Of a stretch of DNA of 64,000 bases, positions 32,201 to 44,200 are shown piece by piece (positions within the stretch are counted from its first letter, which is position 1; the number at the start of each line of letters is the position of its first letter). Source of the DNA: Branchiostoma floridae (taxonomy: Eukaryota > Chordata > Leptocardii > Amphioxiformes > Branchiostomatidae). The stretch is taken from positions 98,410 through 162,409 of the forward strand of contig NW_023365716.1 in the NCBI RefSeq assembly GCF_000003815.2. Reading direction: 5' to 3'. The notes under the pieces are model-generated. The model made no database searches. It was not told the DNA's origin and saw only the letters and a list, made by a program, of their open reading frames with translations. A program made the position numbers and the translations under genes.

Positions 32201-35200
32201 CTGTACTCTCTCGATAGCCCTTTGTTGTAACCATTGCTTTAAATAACAATTGTGCTACAGGACGGAGACACAGGTCTGCATAAAGCGTGTAGAGGAGGTC
32301 GTGACAAGGTTGTGGAGCTGCTCATCAAGAACGGAGTTGATTCCACTGTGACTAACAAGGTAAGAACGTAAACTAGCAAATGATAACAATGTGTACATTG
32401 ATTAAGGAATAATAATCTGCCTGAGATGTTGCTTTTTCTCCTGTTATACATTTGATTGACATTAACAAGGCTAGCATTCTGTAAGCAAATAAGGTATAGA
32501 GTTAAGTGACTGAAAATTCGGTCATCGTATTTGTTTTACAATAATGCAGAAACCACATTTCGTGTGACGTTTTGCTTTAACTGTTGTGTTACAGGGCGGA
32601 GCCACAGGTCTGCATGAAGCGTGTCGAGGAGGTCATGACAAGGTTGTGGAGAGGCTCATTAGGAACGGAGCTGATCTTACTGTGACAAACAGGGTAAGAA
32701 CGTAAACTGACAATCAAAACATGGTGTAGATTGATTAAGGTTTAATAACCCCATTTCTCCTGTTAACAATAACGTAGCGCATTTGAACACTGGTTGATAG
32801 TAGCCAAACGTTGCGCCACGGTACGAGGGAAGGGAAAGAGTTGATTTGATTTGATTTGATTTATTCGGCTGTATAATCATTAGAAATACAGCCAGGGATA
32901 CCCAACTAGCCGGAGGCTATTATCAAGGACTAGCCCTGGTAACAGTGCAATATACATTATACAATTTTATACAATATACAACAGTATTAACGATACAGGT
33001 AACTTTGAATACAGAGGTGATCCGTGTTTACAGCTTGACTAGCAGTCGTACGTTATTATCGTATAGATAATCCAATATTAAAGGCTAAATTGCCTGTCTA
33101 ATTTAGACATATTAGTTTTGGTCCCAGATATGCCTGTACTCTCTTGGCACGCATTCGCATTGGCACCTGCAGCTTGAATGATAGTCTTTTCACTCGTGGG
33201 CTAACTGGTAGTCCAGCCTGTAGCTGCGGGTGCCAATGCGAATCGATTTCTCATTTCCTACTTCACTGCCCATTACATAATAATCCTCGTCACACTCTCT
33301 TCGGCAAACTTTCCAGGATCGTAGGACATCTTTTCGATATTTTCTCTCTTTCTGATGGTGAAATCAAACATTTACTACTTTTTGGTACTTCCCTTTGCAA
33401 CTATTCCACAAACTGTTTGATTATGTCTTCAACCCAGAACTACATTGTGCAAACTGGCCGTTTCTAACCATGTTTTTTTGTTCCGTGTCCTACCAAAATT
33501 CCCGGGAGTGGGGGGTACCAGGACTTGCGCTTCTACCAGTCAATACATTTGTATTCCATTTGTACAGACTTACTGCATCTTGTCAATCATATGTTATTCT
33601 TATTTTCCTTTAATAGCGGCACCGATATAAGTTGTCTTAACTTGAGTGGGCCGCTACTTGTCTGTTATTTTGCCTTTGAGTGTTTGATCAATAAAAAAAA
33701 GATTGTCTGTTTATGAAACTCATTGTAATCACTGCTTTAACTGCTGTGTCGCAGGACGGAGACACGGTTCTGCATAAAGCGTGTACAAGAGGCCATGACA
33801 AGGTTGTGGAACTGCTCATCAAGAACGGGGCTGATGCCAATGTGACTAACAAGGTAAGAAAGTGAAGTAATAAATGATGACAATTTGTAGATTGGGTAAG
33901 GATTAACAACCCGGGCCCATTTCCCCAGTTTGGAGTAACGTAACGCGTGTGAACACTTGTCAATGTTCACCAGGCGCCCCGTAGAAAGGAGGGAAAAGAA
34001 GTCATTGACGTTGTTTATCAAGTTCATTATCAGGCCTTGGCTGTAACCATTGCTTTACATGTAACTGTTGTGTTACAGACCGGAGCCACAGGTCTGCATA
34101 AAGCGATAAGATCGAAATGTGACTGACGTGGTAAGAACGTGAACTAAAAAATAATAACACGGTGTAGATTGATAAAGGAATAATAACATAGCAAGATGTT
34201 ACCTTTCCACCTGTTATACATCTGCTCAATATTAACAAGGCTGGTATTCTGGGAGTAAATGAGGTATAAAGTGGAGTAACTGATAATTGGTACATCGTAT
34301 TTTTTACAATAAAGCCGAAACCACCTTTTATGTGATGTTTTGCTTTAACTGTTGTGTTACAGGGCGGAGCCACAGGTCTGCATGAAGCGTGTCGAGGAGG
34401 TCATGACAAGGTTGTGGAGAGGCTCATTAGGAACGGAGCTGATCTTACTGTGACAAACAGGGTAAGAACGTAAACTGACAATCAAAACATGGTGTAGATT
34501 GATTAAGGTTTAATAACCCCATTTCTCCTGTTAACAATAACGTAGCGCATTTGAACACTGGTTGATAGTAGCCAAACGTTGCGCCACGGTACGAGGGAAG
34601 GGAAAGAGTTGATTTGATTTGATTTGATTTATTCGGCTGTATAATCATTAGAAATACAGCCAGGGATACCCAACTAGCCGGAGGCTATTATCAAGGGCTA
34701 GCCCTGGTAACAATACGATATACATTATACAATTTTATACAATATACAACAGTATTAAATATACAGGTAACTTTGACTACAGAGGTGATCCGTGTTTACA
34801 GCTTGACTAGCAGTCGTACGTTATTATCGTATAGATAATCCAATATTAAAGGCTGAATTGTCTGTTTATGAAACTCATTGTAATCACTGCTTTAACTGCT
34901 GTGTCGCAGGACGGAGACACGGTTCTGCATAAAGCGTGTACAAGAGGCCATGACAAGGTTGTGGAACTGCTCATTAAGAACGGGGCTGATGCCAATGTGA
35001 CTAACAAGGTAAGAAAGTGAAGTAATAAATGATGACAATTTGTAGATTGGGTAAGGATTAACAACCCGGGCCCATTTCCCCAGTTTGGAGTAACTTGTCA
35101 ATGTTCAGCAGGCGCCCCGTAGAAAGGAGGGAAAAGAAGTCACTGAGTCAGACGTTATTATCATATAGATAACCCAATATTATCAAGTTCATTATCAGGC

Positions 35201-38200
35201 TTTGGCTGTAACCATTGCTTTACATGTAACTGTTGTGTTACAGACCGGAGCCACAGGTCTGCATAAAGCGATAAGATCGAAATGTGACTGACGTGGTAAG
35301 AACGTGAACTAAAAAATAATAACACGGTGAAGATTGATAAAGGAATAATAACATAGCAAGATGTTACCTTTCCACCTGTTATACATCTGCTCAATATTAA
35401 CAAGGCTGGTATTCTGGGAGTAAATGAGGTATAAAGTGGAGTAACTGATAATTGGTACATCGTATTTTTTACAATAAAGCCGAAACCACCTTTTATGTGA
35501 TGTTTTGCTTTAACTGTTGTGTTACAGGGCGGAGCCACAGGTCTGCATGAAGCGTGTCGAGGAGGTCATGACAAGGTTGTGGAGAGGCTCATTAGGAACG
35601 GAGCTGATCTTACTGTGACAAACAGGGTAAGAACGTAAACTGACAATCAAAACATGGTGTAGATTGATTAAGGTTTAATAACCCCATTTCTCCTGTTAAC
35701 AATAACGTAGCGCATTTGAACACTGGTTGATAGTAGCCAAACGTTGCGCCACGGTACGAGGGAAGGGAAAGAGTTGATTTGATTTGATTTGATTTATTCG
35801 GCTGTATAATCATTAGAAATACAGCCAGGGATACCCAACTAGCCGGAGGCTATTATCAAGGGCTAGCCCTGGTAACAATACGATATACATTATACAATTT
35901 TATACAATATACAACAGTATTAAATATACAGGTAACTTTGACTACAGAGGTGATCCGTGTTTACAGCTTGACTAGCAGTCGTACGTTATTATCGTATAGA
36001 TAATCCAATATTAAAGGCTGAATTGTCTGTTTATGAAACTCATTGTAATCACTGCTTTAACTGCTGTGTCGCAGGACGGAGACACGGTTCTGCATAAAGC
36101 GTGTACAAGAGGCCATGACAAGGTTGTGGAACTGCTCATTAAGAACGGGGCTGATGCCAATGTGACTAACAAGGTAAGAAAGTGAACTAATAAATGATGA
36201 CAATTTGTAGATTGGGTAAGGATTAACAACCCGGGCCCATTTCCCCAGTTTGGAGTAACTTGTCAATGTTCAGCAGGCGCCCCGTAGAAAGGAGGGAAAA
36301 GAAGTCACTGAGTCAGACGTTATTATCATATAGATAACCCAATATTATCAAGTTCATTATCAGGCTTTGGCTGTAACCATTGCTTTACATGTAACTGTTG
36401 TGTTACAGACCGGAGCCACAGGTCTGCATAAAGCGATAAGATCGAAATGTGACTGACGTGGTAAGAACGTGATCTAAAAAATAATAACACGGTGANNNNN
36501 NNNNNNNNNNNNNNNNNNNNNNNNNNNNNNNNNNNNNNNNNNNNNNNNNNNNNNNNNNNNNNNNNNNNNNNNNNNNNNNNNNNNNNNNNNNNNNNGCTCG
36601 CTGACAACTCGACCGAGCTAAATTCTTGATTTGTAAACGGGGCTTAAGGAAGCTTAAACATCTGCTCAATAGAACAAGGCTGGAATTCTGGAAACAAATG
36701 ATGTATAAAATGAAATGAATTATAATTTGGACGATGTATTTTTTACAATAATATTGAAACCACCTTTTGTGTGACGTTTTGCTTTAACTGTTGTGTTTAG
36801 GGCTGGGTATCGTAACGGTGTACAAGTACAAAACCGGTTTTACTTATTGGACCGGTCCGGAAAAAACGGGCCTGAAAAATATCCGTGGACTGTATGTTGG
36901 ACCGATTGGACAATGAACAGATTATATGATAAGGTATTCACACGTTTTGGGGCTTACCGGTCGGATAAAATAACAAGGGCGAAGCAGAGTAGGGTCTATA
37001 GTCAATTCTACCAAGTTTTACAGTAAATTGTACAGGCAGTTAGCATTGTAGGACTTAGAAATGCCAGTGGGAGTCGAATACTCCACGAAACAGATTTCTT
37101 TGTGGCAAAATAGACCACTGTTTTGAGTATCGTCCATTCATAAATTTTCACATACTGAATCAGGTCCAGGTTCAGGTCCTCAGGTCCAGGTTCAGGTCCT
37201 CTGAACCTGAACCGTACCTGGACCTGACTTTTCTGTACCGGTACCCATCCCTAGTTGTGTTACAGGCCGGAGAGACAGGTCTGCATGAAGCGTGTAAAGG
37301 AGGTCATGACAAGGTTGTGGAGCTGCTCATCAAGAACGAAGCTGATCTCAATATGATGAACAAGGTGAGGACGTAAACTAATAATTCAAAACAAGGTGTA
37401 GATAAATTAATGTTTGATAGCCTCATTTCCTATTTTAGAGTGACGTATACCTTTGAACAACCCCATTTCCTCTGTTTAAAGTGACATAACGCATGTGAAC
37501 ACTTGTCAATGTTAACCAGAGGTTATGCCCCGTACAAAGGAGGGGAAAGAATTCACTAACGTCATTACCACATAGCTAGATAACCCAATATTATTAAGTT
37601 TATTATCAGGCTTTTGTTGCAGTCGTTGCTTTAACTGTTATGTTGCAGGACGGAGACACAGGTCTGCATAGAGCGTGTAGAGGAGGTCATTGCAAGATTG
37701 TGGAGCTGCTCATCAACAACGGAGCTGACCTCAATGTGATTAACAAGGTAAAAATGTGAAGTAACAAATGGCAAGAAGGTGTAGATTAATTAAGGATTAA
37801 TAACCTGCCCAAAATGTTGCCTTATCATCAGGTAAGCAAGCTTAAACATCTGCTAAATAGAACAATGCTGATGTTCTGGGAACAAATGAGGTATAAAGTA
37901 AAGTAAATGAATGTAGTTTTTACAATAATACTGAAACCACCTTTCGTGTGACGTTTTGCTTTAACTGTTGTGATGCAGGGTGGAAACACAGGTCTGCATT
38001 ACGCGTGTTCGGGAGGTCATGATAAGGTTGCGGAGCTGCTCATCAAGAACGGAGCTGATCTCAATGTGGTCGACAATGTGAGGATGTAAACTAAGAAACA
38101 ATGCAAGGTGTAGACAAGAAGAAGCCTTGGTGCCATTTCTCCTAACAACCAATGCAATACATCTGCTCAATAGGAACTAGTTTTGGGAGGTATACAGTAA

Positions 38201-41200
38201 AGTAAATGATAATAGGAAAAAAAACCGTTTACATGGGAAGGAATGTTGTACATCTGCACAAACGCTATATAATTTCAAGAGGGGGAAAATGGGAACAGTG
38301 CATTATAAAATCACCTTTTGTGTGACGTTTTGCTTTAACTGCTGTATTACAGTACGGAGACACAGTTCTGCATAAAGCGTGTAGAGGAGGTCTTGTCAAA
38401 ATTGTGGAGATGTTCATCAAGAACAAAGCTGATCTCAATGTGACTAACAAAGTAAGATCTTAAAGTTCATTTAGGGTAGCTCAAATATTACTTTGATGTT
38501 ATCGCAGCAGGGTGACAAATAGAAAAGAAATGTTGTGTGCACAGATATTTCTTTATCATCATTCGCGTTTTTGATAGATGATGTGGCGTGTAAAAATTCT
38601 ATACAAGGTCTAACGTTTGGCCATTACCTTTGATTGTGTATTTAGAACACAAAGAAGTATTCCCATTTGTGATTTCTCCTAAAATACCTTTCTTTCCATG
38701 AGGAAAGAAGTCAGATGACTTCAGATACTATCCTTTGTATTGCCCAGTTGTACAGATTAAATTTTACTTTGTTTCTAGCTGTTGTACACGTTCGAACGTT
38801 TCCGATTGTTCTCTGATTTTAGCAAAACATGCGCCCGGTTGACGTTGCTACAAGACGACTGGGCAGAGATAATCTGTTATTGCTGGAGGTAGGTTGTGCA
38901 GTTATTTTGACGTACATATAAGGATCACAACTTAGGCTGCGTCAGGAATTATCTTCAAGCAGAATTTCAGAAGTTTGTAACAGGACAATATTTTCCCATA
39001 AGCTACGTACCATGCGCACGGGTGATGTTCAACCTTATCAGGCAAGCCATCGCTACATCAGTGGATTATGTACTAATCTATAGAATTCTTTTTTTGTGCT
39101 GACTAAGTGGAAAGAATGTCAGTTTCAAAATGTTGCTCTATTGCTCCTGCGTAAAACGTTGCCCCAGGAAGGTAATAAATTGCAAAGAATCTTTAGGTCA
39201 CACCACCCTATGATCACATGAAATATAGCTTAATCATTAACTAACCCGTCAACCTGCAGACGGTAACACGGAAGCAGGCGGAGTACAGCGAGCTGGTCTC
39301 CTCCGTGGGGTCTGAGGAGTGGACAACAGTCAAACTGTTTCTCTGTGGAGACGGACAGGTCGGAAAAACATCTTTGCGAGCGATCCTGAAAAAGGTACGA
39401 ACAAATATACAAGTCATCAAACAGATGAATTTGCAGGACAGGAGGTCTCGTAGCATTTGTTTGGTATTGTATATTCATATGTATTGGTATATTCAACACT
39501 CGTACAGTGCATAAGTTTGATGTCTGGATTTGCAAAACAGTGTTTACAGATACTGCTGGGACCCCCACATAAGCTGGGAGACCCACCTATTAACATACCC
39601 CAGAGTAATATGCAGTCGTTTAAAGGCAGCATACAACACTATATGGACCGACACTTTGGAACAAACCGTAGAACAGAGGCGTTCCAGTACGTTAAAGGAA
39701 TTTAAACGTGGACTGATTTCGAACAAGGACTGATGCTAATACGGATCTTACCCATAGATAGGAAATTATGTTCTATTTTTGTAATTATGCTATGTTTGTC
39801 GGATTGAATAGTTGTGAAGTTTGGTGTACCCAGGTTCTCCTGAAAAACAGGGCTTTAGTCCTGAGAGTGCATGATACAGAAATTGGAAATCAATGAAATT
39901 ACTTCACCCATTTCAGACAAGACTCATCGTTCTCTGGAACATGAGAAGGAGGTTCAGAAGACAAGACGTCTTTAACCCCACCCCGGGGGTGCACGTATCC
40001 AGCAAAACCGTGCGGGGAATCGGGAGACTCAGTCTGCATGACTTCGCAGGACAGGCGCAGTTCTACGTCACACACGCCATGCTGCTCCGCACCACTAACG
40101 CCATCTTACCTGTCGTCTACAAAATCACGGATGGGGAGGAGGTACAGAAACGGCAGGCAAGAAAAGTTTTGTTAATAAGCATCATGTTATCTATATCAAG
40201 CCTGCGTACATGTCTACAACTTCATTTTGTTGTCAAATAGTCTGTTTACAGATACAGATGCGTACGTCAGATAAACACCGACACTTCACTAAGGGTTTTG
40301 TTTCCAATCTTAGAGCTGTATATAGACACACCTTCAACCACACAGTAATCGTTTCGAATAGGGTGTAACAGCAAATACTTGAGCCGCACCGTATATCAAC
40401 AAATGCCCTTGCCCATATGATTATTAGGCAAATACAAATGAAGTGAATTACATTTTCAATTCTTTGCTCCCAGATCCACGGTTGGCTGAGTTTCATCCAC
40501 TGCAGTAACGCAGATCCCACCAACAAACCCCGGATTGTCCTGATAGCCAGTCATGCCGACAAGTTAGAGGACCAGGAAGCGGGTCAGTTGAATGTTTACG
40601 ATTACTTCAACAAAGCCATTAGTTTGATAATACAGACCACAGGTTTGATCTACAAGCGGTAATAGCTGTGTAATGGATAAATGAATATCAACCTTGTCCT
40701 TTTTGTCTGTAGGTCAGCGCCGAGCGACAGCTCTAGTGGAACACTACAGGAAAGTGTTCCAGGAGTCACTGATTGTGTCAAAGGAGGTGTTCCTCATTAA
40801 CTGCCTGCAGGCGGGGTCACGTGAGATACAGCGGCTGAGAGCGGTGCTGGCAGCATTCAGGGACGACATACTGAAGGTAATGAGCAGAGTTAGACTGTCT
40901 ATGCTGTGAAAAACACAATCACTTCATTACTTCCATGAAGATAAAAGACTACCATTTTGTGTCCCATAATGACATATCTCAAGAACACCTGGATGGATTT
41001 CGATGGGTTTTGGTATATTGGTATATTTTTTCTATATAGGCGGGGTTATTGTGTTGGTGTAGGTCGATTGTGGTACTCCTGTTAGTTGACCTTGGTAGTG
41101 CAGCACCTTTTTTTCAGATGTCTGTGGTCCTTGGTTCTGAATTTTAGATAGACAGATATGTGTTGACAGAAGGTTAAAGGCATACTACGAGATATTTGAA

Positions 41201-44200
41201 CAAAACAGTAGCTTTTCCAACTTTTTCTTTACATTGTTAGTTCAATCAACCCTATAGCACTGCATACCGGGAGAGATGCTGCGACACGATCAATGCACCA
41301 CATAAGCATGATGTATGAAATTTGTGATCTTCCAAGAAACAGATGGGCACAGGCTGGTTATTACTGCCTCTGTGTGTTGTTTCTTGCTTATCAGGCTGAC
41401 TTCCCAGTGTGGGGCCAGTTGACAGTTCCTCTGAGTACAGTAGACTAGCTTTCTGTATAAGGTTTCTTGCCGTTTTGAAGGGAATACGACCTCAGCTTGT
41501 TGATATCCTACGAAATAGACTAATAAGGTCATGATTATATACTATTTTAGAATTATTAGAATGATATAGGTGTTTCCAAAGAAGATCTCCATTGTGCTAA
41601 CTGATTACCCCACCCCAGGGGACCTACCGGTGGCAAGCACAAACAGGAGGGTCTAACTTGGGAGGACACAAAGTTACAGGGTGCCTAGAGCGGAATTTTT
41701 GTAGGCTAATCATTTACGTTGCAAATGTGAAATAATGACACAAAAGTGTAAAAAAGGGACAAAAAGTCGTAGTAAATCTGATATTTCTTAATTCTAGAAT
41801 ATTTCAAATTTGAGCGCAAAAAACTCCGTAGTATGCCTTTAAAGCGATGTGAATTTGGGCTTCCTAGCTGGTTGATGTAGACCTGCAGTTTTTTTGTGTC
41901 GAAACTCATTTCTTGTTTTGGTATTCATTCTGCTACCATTCGTTGTAATTTCTTGCCAGTAGGTGGCGTGGAGTCCCTAATGCCGCCCAAATGTTTTGTA
42001 TCACCTTGTTCTAGTTCATACCTGGCGTATACGTAGATGTATCTCCAGACTAATATTCTGTTTCTTATTTACTTCTTTGATTGCGTTTGAAATTTATGAT
42101 ATCATGACTATTATTTTATGATAAATTATACATTATGTTCCACATACACGAAAAAGAAATCACATTCATATTCCTAACCACAGCAAAGACCAAAGTTCCC
42201 CAAAGTCTGCAATAGCTTGCTTGCAGAGATTGAAGGCTGGAGGCAGGAGAGAAAGGAATTCCCAGTGATGGGATGGCAGGACTACCTGACAGCGGTTGAG
42301 CAGGCAACGTATGGCTTCGTCAAGGAAAGAATCGTAGAGCTGGCAACATCTTACCTACATGATGAAGGGGAGGTAAGAGTGCATTTGCTATCTATTAGAG
42401 TGCAATGTGACTGGTTAATACTAATGTACTAGAACTTGACAACGTACGCTTAGTTTCCTGATATAGAATATATATCATAACAATAAATTTAAAAGCAATG
42501 TAGCCCAACAGGAAATTAAAGATATTCGTATTTGATATGCTTCAATGTGTCATTTAGATCATCTTCCTTCGCAACGAAGCCAACACGTCGGTAGTGCTGG
42601 ACCCCCATTGGTTGTTCACGTCCGTTTTTGGATCTCTGCTCGCTCCGGAAAACTTCAACAAGATAATCGATATGATTAATCGGACTGCCGAAGATTACGT
42701 CACCCTTGAGGAGCTCACCCGTGTCTTCAGTGCGGTTGCCGACATCCCTCTGCTGATCAAACTCCTGCAGGACTTCCAGCTCTGCCACACGTACGACGGT
42801 CGCACCTTCATCCTCCCCAGCCTGCTGCAGCAGGAGATGGAAGAGGCGGCGTGGTCTCATGTGTCCAGCAAGGCTGTCTACTTCGGTCTGCAGATCCGAG
42901 GCCGCATGGAGATCGACAGCTTCTCGTGCGACCTGTTCCCGCGGCTGCAGACGCTGCTGATGCAGGCGCACCCGTACAAGCTCAGCCGGCCTCTCCTGTG
43001 GAAGAACAGCGCCAAATGTACCGACGGGAAGGCCGAAGCGCTGCTGCAGATCACACAGGACAAGAGGCAGCTCAACATCTTCGTCAGGAGCAACGATGGC
43101 AGCAGGGAGGACTGCAACTCCATCATGGACTTCCTGAAGGACATGACGTACCGCCTGCTGCACGAGACCAGCCCCGGAGCCAGGTCACGGGACATGGTGC
43201 TCAGCGCCCTGGACCTCCGGGAACACAGACCGCAGCCTCACGCCTACAGCAGGGAAGAGGTGGAGGCGGCGGCAGCAAAGGGCGAGAACCTCGTCCATTC
43301 TCAGAGGAACGTCCCGGAGAAGGTCAGCGGTCTCCTGCCTCACTACAACCTGAAAAGTAAGTCTAATTATCGTTCCGGTAGGTAATCTATGACTATGTAC
43401 ACAACCCTACAATTCTATATTATTGCCGCAAATTGCTACTTTGTCAATAGTGTTAGGAATTGTATTTATTGCTTTTTTTGTGTGTAGTCTTTGTTAGATT
43501 CCTGTTTCCAAAGTTAGACAAATAAAGCAGGGATGATCAGTTGATTGACAGTTTTCTTTTGCCTCACGACAGACAAACCGAAACGGGTAGCCCGGAGGTG
43601 GCGTCTTGTCCACCCCATCCAGGACCATCTCCAAGCTGATGATGACCACAGACCGCAGCCTCACGCCTACAGCAGGGAAGAGGTGGAGGCGGCGACAGGA
43701 AAGGGCGAGAACCTTGTCCAACCTCGGAGGAACGTCCCGGAGAAGGTCAAGTATCTCGGCAGAGGAAACGGTTAGTTTATATACCGTTGAAATGACGAAT
43801 TCAACAAGATGTTTGCAAAATCCTTACTTTGAGATGAGATTTGAAGCTCATTATTTCCCGCATTCAGCCAAGTAGAAAAGGAATTTTTTGTGTAAAAGCC
43901 TTGATTGTACTTGACGATAATGTGGTTTCATTGAGTATTGATGACGGCTATACGCTTCCACACTTGAAAATAGAAAAACTTTTTTTGGCTGTAATACCAT
44001 GTTTTTCGACTTACATTCTTGTTACAAAATTTATAGTCTTTATTATAAAACATTAGGCATGTTGTATCGTTGCCTATATTATTTATTGTTCGGGCTCCAA
44101 TATCAGATTTAGGTTGTGAAGATGGTCGAAGGATGAATTACATCAAGTTGTCTTATGGTGTGTTTGTATCATGTGGAACTTTTGCTGTTACTTTAGTTTG

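Larger units (their letters stand above)
32595..36495 (+). repeat. 1165-bp tandem triplication of three ankyrin exons
   Basis: Unit order: exon A (GGATGLHEA; 32595, 34363, 35528), exon B (DGDTVLHKA; 33755, 34910, 36075), broken exon C (34079, 35244, 36409). Spacing between units 2 and 3 is 1165 bp. Unit 1 is 603 bp longer because of a LINE at 33100-33701. Exon A is identical in all three units; exon B differs at one silent site. Introns of units 2 and 3 are almost identical. The array ends at the 100-N gap 36496-36595. A recent triplication, or a haplotype assembled in tandem, would both look like this. Confidence 0.9.

Noticed and set aside
33688-36266. Repeated minus-strand frames of 67-125 codons opposite the ankyrin units
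   Set aside because: They are antisense to the ankyrin exons and recur only because the unit is triplicated.
42516-43163. 215-codon minus-strand frame opposite the COR exon
   Set aside because: Shadow of a GC-rich plus-strand exon. The same shadow occurs opposite the paralogous exon at 21168-21527, while the plus strand has splice sites and COR motifs.
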